Shown piece after piece: positions 45,140-56,377 of a stretch of DNA of 64,000 bases. Each line of letters opens with the position of its first letter. The first letter of the stretch is position 1. Origin of the DNA: Spirodela intermedia (lineage: Eukaryota > Streptophyta > Magnoliopsida > Alismatales > Araceae); the NCBI GenBank assembly GCA_902729315.2, contig LR746266.1, positions 253,001 to 317,000 of the forward strand. Direction: 5' to 3'. The translations under genes were made by a program, and so were the position numbers. The notes under the pieces were generated by a model. It worked only from the letters and a program-made list of their open reading frames with translations. It ran no database searches and was not told the origin of the DNA.

Positions 45140-45775
45140 TACCTTTCTCTTGCTTCTCTTGATTTTTGTGGATCTCTTTATTTATCAAGATTGGTCACAT
45201 TTCTAAGAGAGAGCAAATAGGGCAGATTTAAGGTACTTTAAATCCTTCTTTTGATCATTCTCATTCTATGTTGATTTGCTCCTTTGATTTATCAAAGTTG
45301 AGGATTCATTGAAAGTAGAGACAAGGAGAGGTTAGGAAGTAGTTAAGGAGTATATTAATCTGCTCAAGGCTTTCTATTGATCTCCTAGGTGACATAGGAA
45401 GATCTAGGAATATTAAAGTTTTTATTTAAGAACATTAGGATTCAGAAATTCACAATGATCTTATATTTCACCATTTGTTTTCTCACCTAATTTTTCTTCT
45501 CTTAGTGACTGAAAAATCATCAAAAGATGATTCATCTATTCCCCCTTTGGTGTGCCTAAGTCAGCTCTCGTCTATCTCCTCATATCATTCTTCATAAAAA
45601 AATTCAATCTTGATTAGAAGTTAAATCTCACCTTACTTTAGACAACTCTTTATGGTTCGACTTGGATACTCAAACTATACTCATTAGTATCATTAGAAGG
45701 ACATCCAAATATTATTAATTTTATTTTTGACACTCCTTAATTATGACATTTTGGAGTGATTAGGCATCAATTACT
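45140..45775 (+). repeat. LTR family X, partial copy 2
   Basis: The sequence is parallel to copy 1 and to 51,200-51,840, including the shared segment around 'cattg(g)aa(a/g)tagag...gacaaggagaggtt'. Its left part extends further 5' than copy 1. Confidence 0.7.
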
Positions 45776-46079
45776 CAAGATGGCCCAAACTTATATTGAT
45801 CTTAAACTTGCTGAAATAACCAATGTGGAGTTAAACTACTAGCAGTACATGTCGGCAAAAAAGTACCAAAAATACTTGTACAATAAGAGAAGGTAATAAA
45901 TTTATGTGTTTAATGTTTCAAGCATATAATATATTTTTTTTTTATCTCACTTACTTAGATAGGTGAATAATGGAGTTTTGAAACTCACCAAAGCAAAAAA
46001 TTATAATTTTTATTCTATTTTAACTTTGTGAATTTCTCACAAAGTACTAGTCAATGAAACAATTACCAAATAGGGTTGA

Positions 46080-47050
46080 TTGTTAACAGAATCTTCCTCA
46101 ACGATAATGGAATATTATTATTAGCAACTAAGGATTATAGATAGAAAAATCATGAATCATCAAAGGAAATTATCTCTAGTTGGTTGACAAACAATTCATT
46201 ATCAATAACAAGGTGATCTACCAAGAGACTTGTCACATTCTCTCTAGAGTGTTTGTATTGCGATTTGAGCCTCCTATTAAATGCAGACCTAAGGAAGAAG
46301 TTCCCTTAGTCATGCTCCACCTCTAATCAACTCAGTTTCACCAAGTGACAGCCACTAAAGACTCCTCATTGCTAAAATTTTATTCCACTAAATGGTAGCT
46401 GCTAAGGACACTTCATCACCTACTTTCGCTCTATAGATTTTACGTAAGAAATTTAGAGAGTGATAATAACATGTATGTCTAAGGAAAGACTTCAAGGCTA
46501 TGGACACCTCTCAAAACCTTTCAAATTTATAAAATTCTGACAATTATAGTCATGATGTTGAAACTCTATTTTTCCTTGTTTAAACTAGTTTAGTATGTAA
46601 ATTAATAATAGTTTACTATAATTTAAGTTTTAAAACTCTTCTTTAGTCTATTATGATTTATTCAACATCTATAGATCTTGATTTCATCAATCAAATTATT
46701 TGTAATCATTTACGTAGTAGTTATTGGGTAGAACTTTGTTTTCACCCAAATCGAAGTTATTCGAGCACAACATCAGCTTGATATCATCACCATAATTTCT
46801 TTTTTTCTCTAATGTAAAAAAGATCTTCTTATGATCTTTTAATCCAAAATATATAAAATTATATTATTTGAGAAAATTTTAAACTTTTACTTGATATTAT
46901 TTACATCCTTATAATTGACTTGGATTTATTTTACTATTTTTTAGAAGTTTTTATTGAATTATAATTGATGTATTTTTACTAAAATACTTATAACATCCTA
47001 AAAATTAATATTTTCTATTTTTATAAATTTTAAATATACTTGATTTAATA
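46080..47050 (+). repeat. Long direct repeat Y, left copy
   Basis: This is recognisably similar to 48,600-49,610 in the same order: a region around ATCTCTA..TTGACAAA, a CTCTCTAGAGT..TTG word, GAGCCTCCT, AAGGCTATGGACA/AAGCTATGGACA, and an AT-rich end with TTATAATTGAT. It is an old pair of LTRs or a duplicated element. Confidence 0.5.
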
Positions 47051-47099
47051 AATAATGACTAAGTCATATTACCCATTCAAATGATCAAAATGATAGAAA

Positions 47100-47700
47100 A
47101 AAGAGAACCTCTCAATAGCCAAGATATAAGCTTATCATCTCAAGGGATTGTGCTATCACTATAATGAGAAATTTTTGTCCCTTTAGACACATATTATCTA
47201 CTAGAGACAATTGAGACAAGTGAGAATGGGTCTTTAGCCCTGATAGAGAAACGAGATCTAGTACACTTGGAGTTAATTCTTCATTCCTTGTTTTGAGGGG
47301 AACTTGTTTGAGCTCTCAAATTCTATGGAGATATCAATGGGTGACTGGTGATCATCACAACTGACAATAAGGCAACCCACAATTTTATCAACCCATTCAT
47401 TCCCTAAGAACTTGATATGCTAGTCGAGACAACTCAAATTTTCACATGATCACTAACATATGAGAACAAGTGATCTTGACTTAGATGTCCTGTGGAATCT
47501 CATTTCTCATATCATCATCAGCCACCATGGATGTGAACCTTAACCTTATATGGATGCAATTCTATAATATGATAGAATTAAACTTTTTCTTTTTGAATGG
47601 GAATCAAACAAGTGATCCTATTTGTAGACCCCTTAGAGATTTAAGCTTACACACTCAAAGTGCTCACGAATAGAGATAAAATGGGTAATGTACTCATTGA
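47100..47700 (+). mobile_element. Degenerate gypsy protease-like region
   Basis: Broken-frame text around 47,270-47,560 resembles a gypsy aspartic-protease region (a THNFI-like word near 47,370-47,385 and an MDVNL..I.MQ-like stretch near 47,525-47,555). It is weak and riddled with stops. Confidence 0.4.
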
Positions 47701-48599
47701 GATCTACCAAGTAACATGTTAGAGGGATCTTGGGAGTTCTAATTCTCTAGAGCAACACATGAGGCTCTTCTTTCATGAGTATTTTTTAGAAATTATAGGA
47801 CTTATGCTGCTACAAGAGGTTGATAACTAAATTCTATTAATTACAGGCTCCACCTTAATTAATATTCATCATTTTAAGAATCCATACTAATAAGTCTTCA
47901 TTATCATGAGTTAATTAATTAGTCATATATTTTAAGTCTTAACTTATGATAAATAAATTTATATTTATGTTAAATTAAAAAATAAGTTTTTAATTGATTA
48001 ATGTGAGTTTTTAGATAATTATGTGATTTTATATAAAATTTATAATCATATTTTGAGATAAAATAAATAAAAATATAGAAAAAAAGATAGAGCCACTAAC
48101 TAGCTAGGCCCACATATAAGTTAGAGGCATAGTGGGGGGGACTATTGACTAGCCATGTTTACACGTAGGTCAAGAGCACAGTCAAGGGAAGCCATAAGTT
48201 GGGGGCTCAAGTGCTACTAAGGACTAGTTGGGGCACATGTGTGTCACTCTTCTTCAACATCACTAGTGGCTAGTTGAGCGTAGGGTAAGGAGTGATAGTA
48301 CACATGTGTATATGTGAGAGAGAGTATATTGAAGACAAGAAAAGATAGAGACATATGTCTCAAATACTGAGAAATGATTGATGTGGAACAAAACTCATGC
48401 CAATAGTTGTTGGTGAGTTTTACATAAATTTATACTTAAAATGTCCCTACCTCATAATGAGGAAATGTCAGCACTACTCAAGGGTATATGGGTAATTTTC
48501 TAACTCTCTCGCATACAAGTAGGTGACCAGTGAAGGTTAAAATCCATCATAACTAAATTTCACATCATTTACCTATTTAATTTTTGATTTTTCTACCAA

Positions 48600-49610
48600 A
48601 TGTCAAACAATGATTAAGTTGAAGTAATTACTAACACATCGACAAAAATTTCCTCAACACTGTTCATGGATCATCATTAGTAATTTACCAAGGATTTAGA
48701 ATACAAAAAACATGAATTCTCCAAAGAAATCATCTCTAACTAATTGACAAATTAACCATTGTAAAGAAGAGGACGATATGTCGAGAGACAAGTTGCTACC
48801 TCTCTAGAGTAATATTGAATGCAATACAAGCCTCCTCTCACTATATGGACTTTAGAAAAAAGTTTCACGAGATGTGCTTCACCTTCATCTAGCTCATTGC
48901 TAGGTAACAACCACTAGAGATCCGAAAGTCACCGAACTTTTGTTCTATCAAGTGATAGATGTCGGTGATGATTCATCAACCTATTTTATCTGAACTTCTC
49001 AAGAGGATCCAAATATTATCTATGTTGTGAATACCAAATAAGAGCCTTTGAAGCTATGGACATCACATGATCATTCTTTTGAATGCTTAGAATTCTCGTG
49101 ATTGTCGCCACAATGCCAGAACTCTATCATTCTTATTTTAAATATAATTCTTATTTAAATTAGTGAGATTTAAGTGATTTCAAGTTTCAAAATGTTTTTT
49201 AGTTGATTACGATTCTTTTGAATTTTATATATTTTAATTTGATCAATTAAATCATCTATAATCATTTATGCAAGAATCATCATACGAAATTTTATTTACA
49301 TCTGAATCGTGTTTGTTAGGGCACTAATGTCATCTTGACATCAACAACCAATTTTTTATTTTCATAAAATTTTAAATATATTTTATCTTTATCATTTAGT
49401 TTAAAAGTCATAAAAAATCATATTATTTGAGGAATTGTTTTAAATTCTACCTAATATTATCTTAGTCTTATAATCAAACTAAAAAAATACTATTTTTGGA
49501 TCCTTTTATCAAATTATAATTGATATATTTGTGATAAATATTAATAAAATTTTTAAAAAAATTGTTAATTTTTAAATTTTTAAATTTGAGTGAGTTATTA
49601 TACAATGATT
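48600..49610 (+). repeat. Long direct repeat Y, right copy
   Basis: This is the partner of 46,080-47,050; divergence is substantial, so the pair is old. Confidence 0.5.
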
Positions 49611-49639
49611 CAGCCACGCCCCCTACTCTTAGAAATCAT

Positions 49640-50146
49640 AGATTGAAAAGTACAATAAGAGATGCTAGGAGATTAACTAATTCAACACTCAAATAATCTA
49701 TTTTTGTGTTTGACCTTAGATGTTCTACATGGATTACCATGCTTTGAACTGTATTATGGTTCCATACAAATTTTCAATCCCAATTATGAAAGAACTCCTC
49801 AATGTACTACACGAAGCTGAAACATTTCTAAAGTTAGACCTACACTCTAGGTATTATCAAATTTGAGTGAGTGCAAAGGACAGCCCCAAGATGGCTTTTC
49901 AAACCCATGAAGGATATTATGAATTCCTCATAATGTCACTCTAACTCTCTAATGCCCCTACTACCTATCATGTTTTAATGAATCAAATATTCAATAAATT
50001 ATTACAAAAATTTATTTTGATCTTCTTCGATGATATATTGGTATATACAAAACCATAGTGAACACAAAGAGCACCTCATATAGGTATTTGGTATCCTCAA
50101 AGAACATCATAGTCATATTAATCCCAAGAAGTGTGATAACATGCAA
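49640..50146 (+). mobile_element. Ty3/gypsy chromovirus RT fragment, left of insertion
   Basis: Forward-strand text reads KELLNVLHEAETFLKLDLHS, SPKMAFQTHEGYYEFLIMSL, LMNQIFNKLL, FFDDILVYTK and NPKKCDN, i.e. the gypsy RT palm with its F.DD motif. It is cut after NPKKCDN by a family X LTR and resumes near 51,835. Confidence 0.8.
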
Positions 50147-50149
50147 ATT

Positions 50150-51832
50150 CCACATCTTAAGTATGGCATAATGTGGACAATTAATGCTTAATTTTATGAA
50201 AAATGACATTTAACTATACATAAAATAAGTGAAGCATAATATAATGAATGTTCTAAATAATGCTTAATTTTTTGAATTTTTCATATTTTCTATAACATGT
50301 GTGTTTATTTATTTATATGCTTCACTTCAATGATAACTATAAAAAAAAATTCATTTGATGTCTGCATTATGATTTGAACCTTTTGTAATGATTTAATATG
50401 ATCAAAGAAAATTTCCTAATTTTTAGAGATTTATTGAATTTTTTTTAATATTCTAAGATTTATTTCAAGTTTAAATGAATATTTAAAAGGTTTTTCTATT
50501 TTATAATTTTTTTATTAAATCCAAATTATTATCAGTGCTTTGACTCATGATTATTTAAATGATAAAACATAATTCATACAATTTTTACGATGTATTATAA
50601 ATCTCTTAAGCCCTAAGTCAACTCATATATAAATGAGTTTAAGATTTACAATGTTGATTTTTCCCTTATGTCTAATTTATTATATTTATTTATTTAAGGG
50701 GTAATGGGCTTTATTTAGGGTGAGGAAATGAGAGGAGACACCCTAGGAGCCGCCCAGCTCCCTTAGGCTGCCTTTGGAGAGGGAAATGTAATCTATGGGT
50801 TGTGCACTCTCTCCTATGATCTAAGGACTAATAATAGGCATGACCAAGGGGAGAATAAAGAGTCACCTAGAGGAGAGAGAAGGCCATTCTGTTCATAGGA
50901 GAGGGGCATCTAAGAAGGAGAAGAGGAAATCTCCACAAATTTCACTCTTTGAGCCAATTTAGGAACTCCAGTGAATGATTCGTTTGAACACTCCAAATGA
51001 CCTATAGAAGACATCTTTAATGTATTTGGTTCATTTATTGTATATTATAGTATATTTTGAATGAATGAGTTTTATTTTCTTATTACACTTTCTTCTTTTT
51101 GAGACCCATTTGGTGAGAAAGGGTTGATCTAGAAATTCAATTCTTTGATCTCCAGAGTGACACTATATTGATCCTAGGATATAATCCAACCCTTATACCC
51201 TTCTCTTTCTTCTTTTGATGTATGTGGATCTCTTGATTTATCAAGATTGATCACCTTTTCAAGAGTAAGTAAGGTACGGTAGATTTATGATACCTTAGAT
51301 CCTTCTTTTAATCCTTCTCCTTTCATGTTGTTTTTTTCTTTTGATTCATTAAAGTTGAGTATTCATTGGAAATAGAGGGGGACAAGGAGAGGTTAGGAAG
51401 TAGTTTAGGAGTAGATTAGTCTCATTTAGTCTTTCTATTGATCTCCTAGGTGACATTGAAAGATCTACAAATATTAGAGTTTTTATTTATGCATATTAGG
51501 ATTAAGAAATTCACAATCATCTTATATTTCACCATTTGTTTTCTCACCTAATTTTTCTTCTCTTGGTGATTGAAAAATCATCAAAAGATGATTCATCTAT
51601 TCCCCTTTTAGTGTACTTAAGTCAACTCTCTTCTATCTCCTCGTCTCATTCTTCAATCGTAATTAAAAATTAAATCTCTCCTTAGTTTAGATAATTCTAT
51701 GTGGTTCGACTCAAATACTCAAACTATATTCATTAGTATCATTAGAAAGAAATTTGAACATATAAATTTTATTTTTAACACTTCTTAATTATGACATTTT
51801 GGAGTAATCAAAGTGCTCGTGCAAGACGGCCA
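50150..51832 (+). repeat. LTR family X, near-complete solo copy 3
   Basis: This 1.7 kb non-coding repeat inserts into a gypsy RT: NPKKCDN ends on its left and a SVDNKV-like continuation begins on its right. It aligns end to end with the inverted copy at 53,405-55,075, from the ACAATTAATGCTTAATTT segment (about 50,178) to the TTTTGGAG segment (about 51,806). No internal coding region is present, so it looks like a solo LTR. Exact TG..CA ends and target duplications are not resolved. Confidence 0.7.
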
Positions 51833-53404
51833 TGATTGTCTATCTAGGATATTGAGTTTCAGTAGACAACAAGGTCATGGACTATTAAAAGGTCAAAATA
51901 GTTATTTAATGGCTGATGCTAAGCAACCTACGCGAGCTTCAAGGATTTTTGAGCTTAATATGATATTATTGGCGGTCATCTAAAGTAGAAGCACTATCTA
52001 TTATGGAAGAATTTTTTTATTTATACAAAACAAAGGAGTCTACAATTTATCATGGAATAACGTCATATCTTTCTAGAGTACCAAAGTGACTCTATATGAC
52101 CATTATGTTTGATTTTGAGATCAGATTCAAAGTTGAGAGTGAAAACAGCGCTATAGATGCTTTGTCTCGAGTTCCAGATGTCAGTTTACTACATGCGACT
52201 AAATTGTTTCGACCAAAGCTGCATGATATGCATATAATTGCTGAAGAGAATTGAGTTGATCCAACTAGAAATCATGACCCAACTAGAAAGCTGCCGACAT
52301 TATTCATTACATCACAAGAAACTATTCTATGGAGGACGACTCGTCATATTTGAGAATTTGCAGCTCATCTCAAACATACTTTAGGAATTTCAAAGCTCAA
52401 CAATAGGAGCACATTTTGAGTCCAAGACACTAGATTGTCGAATTATGTAGAGTGTTCACTGGAGAGGCATGTTAAGTGCATCTAAAAATTCATAGCCAAT
52501 TACACAATTTGTCAAAGAAATAAGTCTAAATCACATGACCCATGCAACCTCTTCCAACCTCTCCCAATTTTGACACTAATTTGGATAGACCTTAATATAG
52601 ATTTCATTGAGACCACTAGCTTCTAAAGGATATAACTATATCTTAGTCATTGTGGATCGACTAAGCAAATGTACACATTTTTCCGCTCTTTGGCACCCCT
52701 TTATGGTGAAGGACATAATGATGATCTTCATCCAAGTTGTAGTGTGGCTGCACAGATTTTGTGAAGTCTATACTCATGAATAGAGACCAAATGTTTATAA
52801 CCTTCTTACGGAGTGAAATCTTCAAGCTCCATGGCACAACCCTCCATCAAACAAGCTCATACTACCCTCAGACTAATAGACTATTGGAAGTGGTCAACGA
52901 AGTTTGAAAACTTACATTTGCTATTTTTCAAGGGATTGTCTATGGTTTAACACTTAATTACAACTCATTCTCATGTTTCTCTCCGTTTAAGATTATTTAG
53001 GGCTATGACCCCGCCACTCTAATGAAGTACAAACCAAGTATTACCATCACAGCCGACATCAACTAGCTCATATGAGAGAGAGATCAAACTCTCAAAAAAC
53101 TCAAGCTCTATCTCTAGTGAATTCAAGCATAGATGAAGGCACACGCAGACCACGGACAACATGACCTTGAGTTCCAACTAGAGGTCTTTGTCTACCTTAG
53201 ACTCTGGTCATATAGGCAACAATCTTTAGACTGATGACCCTGCGAGAAGCTCCGCCCACACTTCTTTGGCCCATATCAAGTCTTGGACATAATCGGATCT
53301 GTAAAGTACAAGTTAAACCTTCCAAACTCTACAATAATACATCCCATCTTTCACACCACAAAGCTCAAGAAAGCAAAAACCTTCACAACAGTGATCTGCT
53401 CCAA
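51833..53404 (+). mobile_element. Ty3/gypsy chromovirus: RT end, RNase H and integrase
   Basis: Forward-strand fragments include FEIRFKVESENSAIDALSRV (52,105-52,160), the RNase H/integrase link, an integrase zinc-finger area near 52,400-52,530, DLNIDFIETTS (52,588-52,620), and [19 protein letters not shown] with [15 protein letters not shown] (53,270-53,385). Stops and shifts are frequent. It is interrupted at about 53,405 by the inverted family X LTR. Confidence 0.8.
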
Positions 53405-55075
53405 AACATTGTAATTAAAGAGTGTCAAAAATAAAATTTATGATGTTCAAATGTCTTTCTAATGATACTAATGAGTATAGTTTAAGGAGTATTAAAGTCG
53501 AATCACAAAGAGTTGTCTAAACTAAGATAAGATTTAACTTCTAATCAATATTGAATTTTTGATGAAGAATGAGATGAGGACATAGAAGAGAGTTGACTTA
53601 GGCACACTAAAGGGGGAATAAATTAATCTTATTTTGATGATTTTTCAGTCATCAAGAGAAGAAAATCAGGTGAGAAACAAATGGTGAAGTATGAGATGAT
53701 TGTGAATTCTTTAATCCTAATGTATGTAAATAAAAACTCTAATCTTCTTAGATATTCCTATGTTACATTAGAGATCAATAGAAAAACAAAAGCAGATTAA
53801 TCTACTCCTAAACTACTTCCTAACCTCTCTTTATCCCTCTCTAATTCCAATGAATGCTCAACTTTGATGAATCAAAAGAACAAAACAATATGGAAGGAGA
53901 AGGATCAAAAGAAGGGTCTAAAGTATCCTAGATATGTCCTACCTTGCTCACTCTTAGAAATGTGATCAATCTTGATAAATCAAGAGATCCACATACATCA
54001 AGAGAAGCAAGAGAAGTGTATAAGGGTTGGATTCTATCCTAGGATCAACCTAGTGTCACTCTAGGGATCAAAAAATAAAGCCCTTAGATTATGGGGGAGA
54101 GTGCACAGCCCTTGGATTAGATTTATCTCCCCAAGGGCAGCCTAAGGGAGGTGGGAGGCTGCTAGGGTGTCTCCTCACCTTCCCTTACCCTAGGACTTAT
54201 CTCACCCCTTGGATTGGGCTGATTGAGCGGCTGAGATAGTCCCAAGGGTTGTTTAATGAGGGAGAGGGACGTGGCTGATCAGATGGTGCCACAAATCCCT
54301 CCCTCAAATTAAGGAAGAAATGAACCGCCCACCTTAAGTGGGCAGTTTCCTTAATTTGAGGGGAGAGAAAACGCCTCCTTCTTGTTGGGCCTCCTCCTTC
54401 ATTAATATGGGCTGTCCAGCTGACCCATGGGCCTAATATGACCTGAAACATAGTATTAAAATAAAGCCCATTACTCCTTAAATAAATAAATATAATAAAT
54501 TAAGTATAAGGGAGAAATCAGCATGGTAAATCTTAAACTCATTTATACATGAGTTTACTTAGGGCTTAAGAGATGCATAATAAATCATAAAAACCATATG
54601 ATTTATGCTTTATATTTTAAATAATCATGAGTCAAAGCACTAATATTAATTCGGATTTAATATAAAATTACGGAAAATAGAAAAACCTTTGGAATATTTA
54701 TTTAAACTTGAAATAAATCTTCTAATACTAAAAAAAAATTCTAAAAACATCTAAAAATCAGGAAAAATACTTTGATCATATTAAATCATTATAAAATATT
54801 CAAATCATAATTTAGATATCAAATGAAATTTATTTATAATTATCATTCAAGTGAAGCATATAAATAAATAAATACACATGCTATAGAAAATAAGGAAAAT
54901 TTATGAAATTAAGCATGTATTTAAAACATTCATCATAAATTATGCTTCACTTATTTTATGTGATTTTTCATGGTATCAAACAGCGAGCCCAATATCATAC
55001 ATTATTGTATTGTTAAATGTCATTTTGCATGAAATTAAGCATTAATTGTTCAAATTATCCCAATATCTCCCCTTA
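53405..55075 (-). repeat. LTR family X, near-complete solo copy 4, inverted
   Basis: The reverse complement matches copy 3 over about 1.65 kb. It interrupts the C-terminal part of the same gypsy element: LKKAKT... lies to its left and chromodomain text to its right. A GC-richer patch at 54,060-54,450 is shared in part with 50,700-50,900. Confidence 0.7.
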
Positions 55076-55603
55076 GTATGAATGAGGTTCTCACGTGGAT
55101 TGTCCAGCCATTCGGCATGGGCCACAAGGCTTAAAAGCACTCATCAAATGGCTCAGTCTACCAGCTCGGAAGCCATGTGGGAGTCCGTACGTGTCATCCA
55201 CCAACAGTTCCCAGTGTTCCAGCTTGAGGACAAGGTGAATTTCCAAGGCGGGAGTATTGTTGAGGCCGTCACAACCTGAGGTCACCCACGGAAAAATACG
55301 TACTTCAAACCGTTCTGTTGGCAACACCCTTGTAGGAGGGTTTGGAGGACTGCCACGTGACAGCGGGCAACAGGCCGATAGAGACCAAATCCCGTGGCTC
55401 AGCCTTTAAAGAGAGGCTAGGTCGAGACCAACGCCGCATTCCCGAAGGACGTCACCTGTGAGACGATCCTTCGGTTATCCCTTCATTCTAGAGTTGTCTT
55501 GAAGTCAGTGTAAGTGCCGTCCCGGCGAACCAGTCCTTTGTCTTTTCCCTTACAATCAGCGTTTTTCTCTCTTCTTCCTACCCTGACCTTGGGTACTCAT
55601 CAA
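55076..55603 (+). mobile_element. Ty3/gypsy chromodomain end and 3' non-coding tail
   Basis: The EAMWESVRVIHQQFP and FQLEDKVNFQGGSIV words (55,168-55,260) match the C-terminal chromodomain end of chromovirus polyproteins. After the stop, about 320 bases of GC-richer non-coding DNA lead to the duplicated zinc-finger leader. Confidence 0.7.
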
Positions 55604-55835
55604 ATTTCCCATCGATGATAATCGAGAAGATGCCAATTCACCCAAATCAAGCAACAAAGCTCGGAAAATCCAGTCTCTAGAATTGGCCAAAACAAGCTAT
55701 CACCGGCCGACAAGGACTTCCTGCTGGAGACCTTCCTAAGCTTAGTCCTGCGCTCTCTTCTCACGGGTACAGCTTCGTGTGGAGAGGGAGAGAGAGAGAG
55801 AGAGCGCGGCGGATCTCTCCTTCCTCCTTCAGCGT
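55604..55835 (+). repeat. Duplicate of the zinc-finger gene leader
   Basis: It aligns by eye with 61,726-61,953 (shared ATGATAATCGAGAAGATGC near 55,614 and 61,737, AAATCAAGCAA, CAGGAGAC/TGGAGAC, the GA run, and TCTCCTTC.TCCTTCAG). It ends 16 bases short of where the zinc-finger ATG would be and switches directly to MATH-BTB 3' flank sequence. Confidence 0.75.
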
Positions 55836-56377
55836 CCTGGCCTTCACGTCTTGCAGCCCGTCCGATCGGATCTGCCGCCCAATCGTCCAATCGGATCCGA
55901 TCATGATCCCAACGGACCCACAAGAAACCCGACCTTTTCATGGTCATCGGAGTCTCGGATAATGAGGGAGAAAAAAAAAATATATGATCCCTTAAATTCC
56001 GAGCGTGAGAGGATTTAAATTCCCCCACCGTCGGTCAACGTTCACCCCCCCCAAGTGCCGCCTCCTGTCGGAGCAACTTTCTTCTTCTTCTTCTTGTGCA
56101 TCGACCACCTCCTCGCCGCCTCGGCGACCGCCGCTGGAGTCCCCATCGACGATCGCCACCGTCTGCAGCATGCCCGTCATTGCCTCCCTACAATGAGAGT
56201 AAGGAAAGAAAAGGAAATATTTGCCCACATGAAAATTCGTCCGAATTGTTTTTTTAAAAAAATCCCCACATTTCTTCAGACCCACAGGAATCTAAATGGC
56301 TCCCACAGAAGCCCGAATCAATGTCCTATCGCAATTCAAATGCATAATGTAAAGTTATAAAATCATACATGAAAATC
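55836..56377 (-). repeat. MATH-BTB 3' flank, second copy of the duplicated sequence
   Basis: This is the partner of 38,636-39,130. It carries a CTT run (56,083-56,096) and, on the reverse strand, a GC-rich open segment after a possible acceptor at about 56,193 that could be a final exon; no reading joins convincingly. Confidence 0.65.

Larger units (their letters stand above)
39331..55603. mobile_element. Nested LTR-retrotransposon block
   Basis: About 16 kb of AT-rich DNA contains only decayed Ty1/copia and Ty3/gypsy coding fragments on both strands and long repeats; the parts are listed separately. It lies between a broken MATH-BTB exon and a duplicated zinc-finger leader. Apart from the last 0.5 kb, its base composition contrasts with the GC-richer genes on both sides. 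Confidence 0.85.

Noticed and set aside
47485-47673. 62-residue open frame in the retroelement block as a gene
   Set aside because: It is a chance opening inside degenerate gypsy sequence.
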